NCBI GenBank assembly: GCA_018697195.1
Contig: CM031858.1
Span: 125,132,594 to 125,196,593 of the forward strand
Direction of reading: 5' to 3'
DNA length: 64,000 nt
From: Certhia americana
Lineage: Eukaryota; Chordata; Aves; Passeriformes; Certhiidae
Made by a program: the position numbers and the translations under genes. Under the pieces are notes generated by a model. It was not told where the DNA came from, searched no databases, and saw nothing but the letters and a program-made list of their open reading frames with translations. The first letter of the stretch is position 1; the number at the start of each line of letters is the position of its first letter. Shown piece after piece: positions 29,372 through 41,838 of the stretch.

Positions 29372-32300
29372 ATGGAGTTTTACAGCTGTTGTTTCTATTT
29401 TCATCAAAGTGTTTTTGCCTTTTCAGTTACAAGGAGTGTAGGTTTCTTTCATTCTTTCACTGAACTTTATCTTCAAGGTGCCCTAATCTGGAGTTTGTCA
29501 CCTCTCCATTTTAATTCAAATCTACGTTCTTCCATGAAAATTTGGTAAAAGAGAATCATCTTATTGACTCTATTATCTCCAAAGTTCACAGGGCTTTGTT
29601 ATATATTTATGTGTATGAGCTACCACATAAGAAATTCCACACTCTCAAAAAGACCTGCACAAAAATGCAGGTGAATCTATTTACAGGAAGCCATACCAGC
29701 AGTTGGATCATATTTCTAACTATTACTTGAAAGCTCTGTGGGGAAATTCACAAAAAGATACAACATAAAACACCAAGTCCCATCCAAGTGAAATCCCTGT
29801 AATCCTTAGCACAAGATGCCCAAACTTGTCATCTTCAGAGTCTGGGAGAGGGAAACCTGAGACAAGGAATGACCTGCAGCAAATAAGGCAGTGCATAAGT
29901 GGGGAAAAGACCTTGGCTACATTGCCTGGACAGAGGAGAGACTGGCATGAAACTCAAAAGTGAAGTATGTTGGAAAGTGTAAAACCAGTGCTGAAAGTAA
30001 GTGGGATATTTGGAAGAATTCTTTTCTACTTTTCCCTGTTCACTAAGAGTATTTTTTAAATGATCGATTAATGATTTTTTCCTCTCAGTGTTTTCAGTCT
30101 AAATACTACTACTTTCTAACAAATGTGGCCATAATTTTTGTTATTATTTTTCTTTATCTGATTGGAGAATATTCACAGGACAAAACCAGTATGGTGTATT
30201 TCACCAGTTTTTATACAGAAACTTTATTGTTGAACATAAAAAGGCGTTCTTATTAAGCATTTATAAATAGCTTTTATTTCCTGCCTACAAACATTGTGTG
30301 GAGTTACTCTTCAACCATTCATCCATCTTCGGTTTCATGCCTAATGTAGAAATAAATGATGCATGTGTTGGATTTTATATGTTGGAACCTTCCGTTGCCA
30401 GAGGGCTGGATTTCCTGCTATTGTTTGCCACAGGTGACTGTGTACAGCCAATTACCATGCTGAAGACCAGTGTTGTCTGAGGTATCTTTTGGCCCAGTAC
30501 CTACAGAGCCAGACCCCAGAGCACGTCCTTTTGTTTGGTTTAATAGTGGAAAAATAGAAAATGTTCTTTTCATTTTCATTCTTCACTTTGAAATCAATAT
30601 CAGCTTTTTAATGTGATTAAGAGCTAATTCCTTAAGTGTCTTGGGAGACAGATTGTCATGCTGACTGAAGTGGATAAGAAAAGCAGTGAGGTTTCTGTGT
30701 GTTCAAACAACAAAGAAGTCAGTGCAAGGTGCTGTGCTTATGGGTTCTCTACAGAATGGCATATGAAACAATTTTTCCCTCTGCATCTTGACACTCTATC
30801 CTTTTCACCTATCTGCCACAGCTACCATTCACTTTTGGTAATCAAATCATCCTGTTCTAGTTTCCAGCTCCATGAATATGACTCGATTGTCCTTGGCGAG
30901 TCTGGTTATGAAAATGGCACAGTAAAAAGTGGTTTGCCTTGCTGTGGATATACAAAGTCGGACCCGATCTGCTCAAGAAGATGACAGAACAGCAAATGTG
31001 TTAATGGTGGGAGAGAGGACATGTCGTCTCCCAAATCTAGTCTGCTTTTTTACAAAATGAGCAACACTTCCAGATGCTGTGATTAGCAGCTACCAGTAGT
31101 TGCTTGTTACCTTTTTGGATATTTACCCACTTAGATGTTGCAGTTTGGCTGTGCAAGCAAGGGAGTAAACCCTACTGCTGGACAAACCCCAACAGAAATA
31201 AGTTCTGATAAGATGAAAGGAATCAGTTTTCCATGGACAAGTGCGCAGCCTCACCATTGTGAATATTCTCCAGTCCATGGAAATAGCTTGTATTTACTTT
31301 AGAATCTCTCTTAGTTACAACCAGTGATTCCAGAAGGAGCAGCTTTTTCTCCATTACTGCTTAGCTGCCACAGAGCAGCAAATCTGCCTTTTTAGAGACA
31401 TGTATGATATTCTGGTTCTTTGCACCATCAATTCCTGGGACAGAAACTGTCCTCTCTGTCAGTAAAGATTAGCACAAAGGTCCTGGTTTCATTGTATTGT
31501 TGCCGTTGGATTACAAATGTCCTTCACATTTAGCCAGAAGATCTGATAATAAATTGTTCTGCTTTCATATTGCTATCAACAAGATAACTCCATCAGGTAA
31601 TGCAACATTTTCAGGAATGTTTGTTTAAATTGTCATCCTGGTTTTTTTGTCTTATTAGTGCAGGGAGAAAATGGGAATGTTTTTAAAGAAGGAACATCAC
31701 ATATTTTGATGGAAAAAAAGCATCTTTTCTATAGAAATTGTAGATGAAGTTCCAAAAAGGACGACGAACTGTTTTACAGTCTATGGATGGATATCAAACA
31801 CACAAGAAAAAGAAAACCCAGTGTTATTTTTAATTAATATTACAGGCTATAAGAATTGAAAATATATATTGTTAAATATTTTTTACTTTTCCACAAACTC
31901 TTACTGAGCTCACTTTTTTTGAGAGTTCTTGGGGTTTTTGTAAGAACAAAGACCAGGCAGATGTCATAGACAAGCCTCAGAAGGAAAGACTAAAGATGTG
32001 TAGTGATACAGTTTTGCTATGCCTTCAGGGTTACCTCTTTCCCATCAATCATTGCACAGGAGTCAATCACACTAATTACTTCATTTTAAACACATGGCTT
32101 TCTCAGGCTAAGTAAGGAAAACTAATGGATTTCTTGGGTTAACTAAGGAAAACTAATGGATTGCTTGGGTTAACTAAGGAAAACAGGTTTATGCTCTCTT
32201 TCTACCACACATTTAGACTCTAAGGAAGATACTTCAGGTTTTCTGTCTTTTGGCCATGTCCTCTCTTTGTCACAGTTTGAGAGACTGTGTTTGTAAACAG

Positions 32301-35300
32301 TAGGAGTACATCAACTCTGTGTGTGTGTTTGTTTGTGTGTTATGAGAAGGATGTGTGTGGAAAGCCATGTGAATTGCAAAGGGTAGTGTCATCGTTTACA
32401 AGTTATTTCCTTTAACAAGTACTTCTATTCAAATCCAGATGGTGCTTGGAGAATTTTCTGCTATTGAAAAAAGACTTCCCTTCCTCTTGGCTGTGGTACA
32501 TCCTTGCACCACACCTGGGAGTGACGCTGGTCACATTTCTATTGCCTGGCTTTGGATCTGAATGTTCCACCATGTGATCACAATGTGGATGCTCAACTCA
32601 AGTCCCTGGGGTGATGTTCCCCATTTCTCCGGGACATAAACATCATGCTGTTGTTGAACTCTAACATCATTTCCATGTTTCACCCTTTCCCTGTCTGCTG
32701 AAAATTCTCTCCACAGACTTACCAGGAGAAGAGAAACTCATTTCAAAAACTGCTCTAGAGAGTCCTCAGTAATCTCCTGATGAAAGGTCTGAAATGAAAC
32801 TTGAGAATCTTGTTTCTATTTTCTCTTGCTACTTTGTGAGTAGAAAAACTGCAGTATTTTTAGAAACAAATGAGGAACAAAGATTTAAAGTTAGTTTTGC
32901 TTCCAGTATTTCGAGTATTTGTCAGATTCATGAGACTCTCCTGGGAACCCAAACTAGGTTATGACAATACAACAGCATATTTCGATTAGTCAAGAAGGAC
33001 TTTCTAGTTCCCCAGATTCCCACACGTTTTCCCAACACTACAACTGAAAACAAAATTAAGCTATTTTTGAGTTAGTAAAGGAAATAAGCTGGAAAGCAGC
33101 CATCAGTCCTGCCCAACCACTTTACCCAAGAAGCAGGACAGGCTGTCAAATCCATTGAAAGAGCAGGAAGCAAAGCAGCAGTAAGCAAGACAGCACAGGC
33201 AAGCAGAAGCAAAAATCCAGCACCACATTTAACCACGTACACATGCATATGATCAGGACCACGCCTGCACAGCTAAGTGGAAGGAAACAGGTAATTTCTT
33301 TGCTCATCTCAGTAGATGATCTTCAGTCACGTTAACAGAATTGATGCAGTTTAGAGTACATGTACTGAATTTCCCATATGGATATTGTGATGTGTCACTG
33401 ACACACAGAGATGTCTGAGGGCTTTCATTGCATCACCAGCACACCACCACTCCCCAGCTGTATGATCCTTGGGGCTCTCACAGCAAAGAAAGCTCAGCCA
33501 CAGACCTGTCAGCCAAAAGAGTGGTGAGAGCTACAGAATCTTCAGCTCAGTGAGGTGTTGCATCAAGTATCAGACAACATAAATCCTTTATCAGGCAGTG
33601 TAAAAACCCCATGTTTCTAAGCTGTTATTCATCTCCAAAAGAAGGTATTTAAAATAGGTCAGCTAAAGTATTACCTGAAGGTGTTTGTCACTCTCCAAAA
33701 ATTGTAGTAGGGAGGTATTTCAAATGTTGATGTCCATGGTGGGTTAGGAGAAACTGTCTACACTGCATTAGGGAGATCAGAGGCCAGGATTCAAGAGGAG
33801 AGGAGTGTTAAATTCAACAATTCACTTAGATCCAGATCAAGTAGTGTATATGTTAAAACTCACTGTGAAACCAGGGCTTGACTGAGGGATGGCAACATAC
33901 AGGAAGAGATGGCTGAGTCATGGAACAGGGGATATCTGTCTGGGTTTACTGAATTCAGTGGCCCCACAAAGGTGAGGCTGATGTAGATCTCTGCCTCATG
34001 TACAGTCAGCAGCAAGACTGGCCAAAACGTGCACATGGCCACACACATGCTGCACATGCACCTGGCCAGTGCAGACTGAAACACTCAGCACTCAGCCAAA
34101 CGTGGACAGTCTCTGTTCTGCTTCCCTCCCTGCTGACCAGGATGAAGGTGGATAATGGCACATTAAGTTAAACCAGTCATTCAAGCAGGTATGGAAAATA
34201 TGGAGTTAGAAGAAGAGGCAGAGAACAGCTGGGGTGAACTGTGTGGTAAAAGCAGATGTGGGGACAGCGTGCTGTGAGCAGTGTGGGTTGCCAGGAGGAA
34301 CAAGTTTAGCTACAGGCAAAAAGGAGAAAAGATGTGCTTTAATCCCCTTTTGTTTATGGCCTCTCATCTAAATGCTGTGTAAAGGATTTACTTTGTTTGG
34401 TGGCTTGTTTTTTTGTGGCAAAATAGATTCTAAGATGGTATTTCCACCTGAGCAGGATGCTGCAAGCTGCTGGGGGAACCCTGCCAAATCCCTCCCTCTC
34501 TAGCCTTCCTGGACAGGAATGTATGTAGTCAGGCAGCAGAGACTGCACTTGCAGTCTGAGTGTGGGCACATCCCAGACCTTTGTCCATAAGAGGTGAAGT
34601 ACTGCAGGTGCACAGGGCAGGATCTCAAATGGAGAAAGCAAACTGGCTGTGACTGCTACCTAGAGCAGTGAACATCATGATCAGCGAGTATAAATCCACC
34701 CAGCCGAACCTCAACACTACAGGGCCTTTTTCAGAGAGTTGTTTTTGACTGAGCTAATTGCTATCTTCCAAACTGGATATTTTCAGGAATTATGTATTCT
34801 GCCAGTGGCTGGGGGTAGCCCCTCATCAGTCTGTCTCAATGAATTCTGCCTCCAGAAGGTGCCTGGTAGATATCCAGCAGTAGCTCACAACAGTAGAGGT
34901 AACTGAATTTACCTGAGCAGTAAGAAATAACCTTGGCCATCTCCCTTATCACTTCAGCTATTTTTTAAGATATTCATTCTAAGAGCACAGCCTTACATCA
35001 AAACTATAAATCGTATTGATGCCCCTGTGTTGACAACCAGGAACTGTCAGGAGGGTTTCCAAGCTGGTTTTAGATGGAAGAGCTGTTGTTGACATGGAGC
35101 TTGTGAATATTTTAGTCCAATGTATGTCTTCTACCCCAAAGTGCTTATAGGTACCATAAAGGCAGATTCTGAGAATTCAGCGCTTATGGATTTCATAGAA
35201 GAACTCTGTTTGGAGTACAGTTAAAATTAAGTCCCAAAAAGTGCATTCTTCAATTGTTTTCATAGGCCCCTATGAATAATCTGAAACTTGTATCAAAAAC

Positions 35301-35355
35301 CAATATAGCAATTCTTTCCTGGTCCTAGAAAACCTTGGGAAGATGACACTTCAAA
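29372..35355. other. gene-free stretch
   Basis: About 6 kb with no exon pattern or recognised element other than the 31-bp tandem repeat at 32,110-32,184 and a TG-rich run near 32,318-32,340. Confidence 0.45.
32110..32184. repeat. 31-bp tandem repeat, 2.4 copies
   Basis: Unit 1 (32,110-32,140) and unit 2 (32,141-32,171) differ at only two positions. A partial third unit of 13 bp (32,172-32,184) follows. The near identity suggests a recent local duplication. Confidence 0.85.
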
Positions 35356-35497
35356 GATCACAGAATATTCTGAACTGGAAGGGACCCAAAATAATCACCA
35401 AGTTCAACTCTTGAGTGAATGGCCAATACAGGGATTGAATCCATAACCTTGGTTTTATTAGCACCACACTCTGACCAACTGCATTAATCACCACCTG
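35356..35497 (-). mobile_element. tRNA-Ile-derived SINE with CR1-like tail (TguSINE1-type)
   Basis: Read on the minus strand, the head carries a degenerate A box (complement of 475-487 within the 35 kb block), an anticodon-loop region reading CTAATAA as in tRNA-Ile(AAT), and a B box GGATTCAATCC (complement of 35,432-35,442). The body then joins a short segment ending in 'agttcagaatattctgtgat', which resembles the CR1 3' end. A tRNA-Ile head plus CR1 tail is the known build of the passerine SINE first described from zebra finch. The A box reads TTAATGCAGTTGG, not the tRNA-like TTAGCTCAGTTGG, so this copy is mutated. The left edge of the head is approximate. It is not a functional tRNA gene. 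Confidence 0.7.
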
Positions 35498-36013
35498 ATC
35501 TGTAACTGTGTCAGGGTGACAAGCATATTTTTTTCAGAAAATACAGTGTCTTCTACTTTGCAAGCACTGTGCATCCTGATAGGATGTTTGCATTTTTTGG
35601 TAAGACCACATTCACTACTCACTTTCAGTCTGTGATCTGGCGTAAAGCCACAGTGTTTACTTTAGTTCTTGCTTGTTGTCCATCTGGTATTTGTGCTTTT
35701 GCTTATATTGCCTAGTGTATTTTTTCCCTCTTAAATGTCCCTCTGGCTTTTCAAACTATTACCTAGGTTTGTTGAGATCATTTGAATTTGAACCCTGCCC
35801 TTTGGTATGCTTGAATTTTCTCTCAGCTCTGTATACTCCACAAATAGTAACATCGTTATTACTGAGAAGATTGAACAGATTGGACCAGCACAAAACCATG
35901 AGATATGTCCTTCCACTTTGAACCCTTGGCTGGTAAAGTATGGGTTTTGCATCAGTTTGTACCCTCTCTGTAGCAGCAGCTTCATCTGATTTAATTTACA
36001 GCATATTTATGGA
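35498..36013. other. gene-free stretch
   Basis: AT-rich spacer between the SINE and the next CR1. Overlapping short open frames on both strands look random. Confidence 0.45.
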
Positions 36014-36329
36014 CACAGAATCATAGAATGGTTTGGTTTTCAAGGAACCCTGAAGATCATCCAGTTCCAACCCCCCTGCCATGGGCATAGACACCTTTCA
36101 CTAGACCAGTGAACATTTGGTCATGATGTTGAACATTTCCAGGGATGGGACATCCACAGCTTCTCTGAGTAACCTGTTCCAGTGCCTCACCACCCTCACA
36201 GTGAAGAATTTCTTCCTCATATTCAATCTAAACCTGTCCTCTTTTATTTTGAAGCCACATTTCCTTGTCCTGTCACTACATGCCCTTACGAGAATTTCTG
36301 CTCCAATTTTCTTGTAGGCCTTCTTGTAG
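36014..36329 (-). mobile_element. CR1 LINE copy, 5'-truncated
   Basis: The plus strand starts with the reverse-complemented CR1 terminus 'cacagaatcatagaatggtt'. It continues with 'ccagttccaacccccctgcc', 'tccagggatgggacatccac' and 'gttccagtgcctcaccaccc', all classic antisense CR1 3'-UTR and ORF2-end motifs. The element is on the minus strand with its 3' end at 36,014. It is truncated at about 315 bp. Confidence 0.9.
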
Positions 36330-39300
36330 GCTGATGTTTTTGGTTATATTGTTAAAACCTTTCAGAAGTCAGCAGAGGTGACTACTACTGTTCTTCCATC
36401 CACAAGTCTTGTTACTCTGTGAGATGAAAATGAGATAGGTTTGAAATGCCTTGTCCAAGTAGGCCCCCATGCTTTAAAAAAATCATCCTTGACACTGATT
36501 TTTCAAGCCATTAACTTAGACCATGATGATTGCCTCTGTATTTCACAACATGCTCTCTGCCCAACTGGAGACAGAGCCAGGATAAACTGTTATGATGCTT
36601 CTTGATTACACCAAAAGCCCCAGAAAAAGGAAGCACCAGGAAAACTCTTAATCTGGATTCCTGTTCTCCTGGCCAGAGGGCTCAGTTCCGATCTGGAAAC
36701 TACAGATGTTTATACACCTAACCTTTCATAATCTGACTGCTCTCTCTCTTGTTAAATTAAATTAAAATATTTGTGTTGACTGAGTAATTAGGGACCTTTA
36801 ATGTTATGCCTTACAGTCCCAAATTGTTTTGTAGTGTTTTCTTTTCCCACTGCTCATATGGAGAGGAGGTCTGTGAAGGAATTACAATGCATTTGCCTAT
36901 ACAAATCCGTAGGAGTCAGTAGGCTATGAAACTATGAACACAATATGGTACACGACACAAGAAGGTGGCACAATGGGATAGAAAGCTGCAAACCTCTGCT
37001 AGGATATTATGTAAGAAGACTGAGGGACCCACCTTCAATGTCTTGCAGATTTTTTCATATCAAATGTGCAGAGCTTCCAAGTAAAACTTATATATATATA
37101 CCTCTATATTTTAGATTTTTTAGCTTGGGAAATTATTACTAGGATCTGAGACAAACAAGAGTGTAGTTGGCATGTATAAGTGTTGTTCAGTAGCTAGACA
37201 CTTTACATATCTCCCCTTTCCCAACATTATGTCTACAGATTTCCAAAGCAACCCTAACCTCTCTCAAACTTGAAACAGGCATGTCCCACAGCTCCACTGG
37301 GTCTCTGGTGCAACTTTAGCTGTGACACCACATCTATAAGCTTGAAAGACAAGATGAATCCTTGCAGTGTTTTTGACCCCATTGCTAACACATGTGCCTC
37401 TTGTCAGAAGTCTTATCCACAATGGAGTGTGATAGGGACTGTGTTTAGTTTGAATTAAACAGAAAACCCTTTCTTCTTCCCTCATCTTCTCACAAACAGT
37501 ATGATTGATACTGGAGATCACATTATAGCAAATATAAAAAAGATTCAAAAATATTTTTATTAAATATTTTTATTAATTCTTCATTGAGAAACTGTAAACA
37601 AATCTATCTGTAATGCAGTCACCCCACCCTTCCGAATCCCTGAGTGATTGCATTTCTTCTAATTTTAAATTTTAAATTTCTTCTAGTTTTAAATTTTTTC
37701 ATGACGTCTGAGGAAAGTATATTTAAATATTGATATGCTTCTTGAAAGGTAAAATAAGCACACTTTCCTTTGAAAATACTGTATGAATGCTGTCTAACAC
37801 AGCTTTCCCTTTCTGTAGTGTGTCAGGCACAGTATTATTCCGAATGTTGTTCTGCCCTTTAGTCCAAATAACATTTTCTTGTGTTTCTCATCTGCAGCAG
37901 ATGGCCAATAGCCAACCACAACATTTTTCATTGAAATGGCGAGGATATGCTCTAATTGCCTCCCTAACAAAGCCCTTGATTACATCTAAATTCCAGGATT
38001 TCTGAAGGCAATTTTTTCGTGGTATCAGCCTATTTGTTTCTGACTGATTATCCCTTCAGCGCTAACCTTTCACTCTTTTGTATTCCAGAAAGCAACAGAA
38101 TGTCTTTAATCCAAAATGAAAATTAGGCAAGGTAGCAATGTCTTAAAAGGCACAGTTGAGCAATTTATAAACAGCACAGTGTTTAATATATATTCAATAT
38201 AACAAGTTGCTTCTTGGAAAAAACATGGGAAGTGGTGAGGACTTCATATGAAGCACAGTTGCTTTAATAACTGCCCAATCTCCCTCCCCAAATCTTTGCT
38301 ATTTCTAGAACTGCCCAGCCACACACTCACTGTCCAGTCAAACTGTCCCAGCAGGTGACAAGGTCCCTGTGTAAAACAATGGCAAATCTGTACGCTGGGC
38401 ACCTGGATGTGTGTGAATTCACTTTACAGGATTACAGTTGCTCCCAAAATGAACTTTGAGGAGATGGACAAGGGAAGTTCAAAGCTGTAGGAGAGTCTAT
38501 ATTCTCTGCTCCACTCCATGTGGAAAAGACTGGGATGCAGGGTTCAGTATTCTGGGTTTAGCTATATATCACCAGGCAGTGTTTTCTGTCACAAACTGCC
38601 AAATTTCACTCAATCCAAGAAAGGGGCTTTAATACATGGAGTCCAGATGCAGCTTTCACTTGATTTCAGTGCTCCCCATGGAGGCACAGGGGCTGAGAGG
38701 AGCTCTTGCCACAACAGCTTGCTTCTTCCCCAGCAGATGTCAGAGAGGGCAGAGGCAGGAAATATTGCCGGACCTGCAGCAACTGGAGGATAAATACCCC
38801 ATGTAGGTGATTCCCACCAACTCAGGAGATGCAGGAAAAAAAGAGGTGCGACAGAGCCTTAAAAAACTTACAGAAAGAGCGACCAATGGGAGAAAAATCT
38901 GAGTGTGGTATTCTAAACTCAGCCAGGACTTCATTGCCTGGGGTGGATGCTAGATCAAGCTGATTGCTTTAAATAATGCTATTTATACACCAGCATCAGA
39001 CTGCCAATATTTCTAGGCTAAGTTCGTACACAAGCTAGGAAAATAGCAAATGGACTTGTTTGTCAATGTACAGCTCAAGACACAGACCTTGTACCTCAGC
39101 CTAGATGTTCATTCCAGAAGTATCTCACCTGTATAAAAAGTTTAAGAAAGAAGAAAAACTAATTTACAGTAAGACATGAAGAAGACCTTGAGACTAAAAA
39201 AATTCTTATTCCCCCTAAATTCTCCTGGAGACACCAAGGACTGCTTTGCAGACAGCAGTAGCCCAAAGTGCTCCATTTCTATTCTGATTTGTACCACCTG

Positions 39301-41604
39301 CCCTATTGTTTTTGCCTTCAACACTATCAGTGCTGCTGCACTTATCCTGTTTTGAAAAGTCTCCAGCTCTCATGACATTTCTAAGTGACCTCTGTATAGA
39401 GTGAAAGTGCCAGATACTAGGCTCCTAAACAGCATATCTGTATTTAGTTAGGAACTTAAAACCCCAAAGTTATCATTATTTTAATTCCAAATCTCTGGAA
39501 AAATAAATGCAACTCAAATTTACTTTAGAAGAGGAAGAGAGAGATGGGTTATGTCACAGAAATGGAGACAACAGTAAATAAACAAATGAAGAGTAGGTGA
39601 GCAGTCTTTTGTTTTTATTCTGTTACTGTTTCCAGATCCGGAAAAACTATAGTTTGTACTGAAGTAAATGTTTATTTCCTTTGCCTAAGGAAATAAAAAG
39701 CTGAAAACTAATATTCTGTTCATGAAGAGATTTTGCATTTAACTTGAGATGAATTTACAGGCTACATCAGGAAAAGCCAAGGAAATACAGAGCTTGTTTG
39801 CAGCAGTAGCTTCTCCCTTGCCTGTGGCTCAGGGGTGGGAGGTGAGCTCTGCTTAAAAGGCTCTGGACAAGTTCCAGCTTCCAAGAGCTAGGCTGGAGTG
39901 GCTCCAGCAGCCTCACTGGGATGGTGCTGTACTGCAAGGTGAGAGAATGAAGAAACTGCAGAGCAAAAATCCACATTCACAAGTCCATTTCAGGCAGATT
40001 TTGAGCTGTAAGAAATGTCTCTTTGTCTCTCTGTATCAAGACTAGGAGAATAATCTGGAGGGCCATGTATAATGAGAGTTCACACTGTATGACTTGCTCT
40101 TACAGAAGCCTGGTAGAACATCTTCACTCAAAATATGTGATTACATTCTGTTTGCAAAGATGATACAAGAGGCATCATCCTGCCTCCATTCCTTGTTACA
40201 GTCACTGAGGACTTGGAGTCACAGAAACTCTGATGCTCACAGAGGTGAGTTTCAATGAAAAGGTTAAAGATGGGGCATTTTATCCCTTCATCTAGGTTAG
40301 AGACTAGGATAAATTTTTCCTTAAAACTGCTGTTCATAAATCTCACAGCTTTCTCTCACAGCTCATGTTTTCAAAGATTCATCCTGTTTGCATTCTGGGA
40401 ACTGCCTGCAGTTAGACTGCATCTACATAAAAATGTATCCAAGGCTGGGCCCAGATTCTGGCTTTTCCAGTGGTGGGTGGAGAAGAAAGATGACCTTTAT
40501 ATCTTTCATTTGCATATGATATCCATCTCTTCACTCTCTGCTTGGCTAAACCAGTTTAGATTCTGACATTCAGGATCTGTCTTAACCTTGAGAATTTGTG
40601 TTCTTGCCTGATAAACCAGTAGGCAAATGTTCGTATCAGCTCTGCTGTTACTAAGGAGCCAAAATAAGCACATGAGCCTCTCACAGGCTCTGTGGGGTTG
40701 CTTTAACCCCACAGAGGAGGCAGGAGCTCTGTGTGATAGCATGGAGGCAATGACACAGGATGAAATAATGTGGTTAGTGTGAATGTGACGGTGATACTGA
40801 CCACTGGCCAATGGAGACAAATGTTAATATCCTGCCACAGTGCTTTTTTGGTTAAATAGATTACCAGAAGTTTGGGTTTGCTTTTTATGTTTTTCTCCTT
40901 AGATAAAAGCAGAGTAAGTGCAGTGGAAGGAATGAACACTTTAGCTACTCAGTTAGGCTTGACAGCAAACTCTACCCGAGGCATCTCGTCTGTGTGCTTA
41001 ATATTAAGCGTACACTTAAATACCGTGCTGGAAGTAGGCTTGATTGCTGTGCACTTTTAAAATTAAGCCCTCTAGCCTTAAGACTTCTGGAGTTCATTCA
41101 CACCTGCTCCACCCTTTGTTTCACAGGTTTATCTGCTCTTTTGGCAGACAAATATGGAAGATATTCCATTTTTTTTTCCTTTCAGTACCTGTTTTCTTCC
41201 AAACAAATGCCAGTATATAAATCCCAGTACTAAAAGAAGTATAAGCTTTTTTGGGTGAGTATGAAACAATGATGTGCTAAAACTGTAAGGCTACAATGAT
41301 ATACCATACTGAAAGTCAAAGATTCTTGTGGTAAAGACAATTTTCCCTATAGGAGCTATTCAGCAATAAAATCTTTTGCAGGAAGAGAATATTGAGTCCA
41401 GGAGATTATATCTTTTACACATATCAAAGAAGCAGTGTTAGCTTTTTCTCAGATATAGATTACTTGTGTTTCACCATTTTATTCATAAAAATAGTCTGAC
41501 CTTTTGTACTGACCCTATCAACAGAAAAGGTAGCGCTAGTCAAGAAAGTAAATGTAAATCATTCACGTGGAGTCAAACACTCTGTTTTCTGTGTTGAGGA
41601 AGCT
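36330..41604. other. gene-free stretch downstream of PMP2
   Basis: About 5.3 kb 3' of PMP2 with no recognised gene. It has AT-rich direct repeats of an AATATTTTTATTA-like unit at about 37,547-37,577 and a TTTTAAATTT-rich patch near 37,660-37,695. A perfect 12-bp hairpin lies at 40,688-40,716. Confidence 0.45.
40688..40716. repeat. perfect 12-bp inverted repeat
   Basis: CTCTGTGGGGTT (40,688-40,699) and its exact complement AACCCCACAGAG (40,705-40,716) are separated by GCTTT. No T-run follows and there is no obvious host element. Significance unknown. Confidence 0.8.
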
Positions 41605-41610
41605 TTTATT
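41605..41610 (-). terminator. PMP2: PMP2 poly(A) signal
   Basis: TTTATT on the plus strand gives AATAAA on the coding strand, 177 nt after the PMP2 stop codon. It is the first canonical hexamer after the stop, and the position resembles that in FABP4. Confidence 0.55.
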
Positions 41611-41787
41611 GGATCACCACAATATTTTGGATTAGTTACACTATGGCTCTGAAATATCAAATTATGGTGTAGTCATTTTCCTAATAAAAGGAAATAAAAT
41701 AAAGAAGCACAATGCATGAGGCTTTGGTCACTGAACTAAGCCGAGGTTTTAGAGCCAGTTCTGGTCCAGTGCAGAGAGGGAACTTCT

Positions 41788-41838
41788 TCACAGTCTTTCA
41801 TAAACTCTAGTGCAGACAACCCCTTTCATGGCATATTC
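41788..41838 (-). CDS. PMP2: PMP2 exon 4 (coding part)
   Basis: Encodes residues 117-132 and the TGA stop. The acceptor is TATGCCTTAG|GAA. It carries Arg127 and Tyr129 of the carboxylate-binding site, and Tyr118 in place of the mammalian Cys. Confidence 0.92.
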   Translation of the reverse strand, partial: EYAMKGVVCTRVYERL

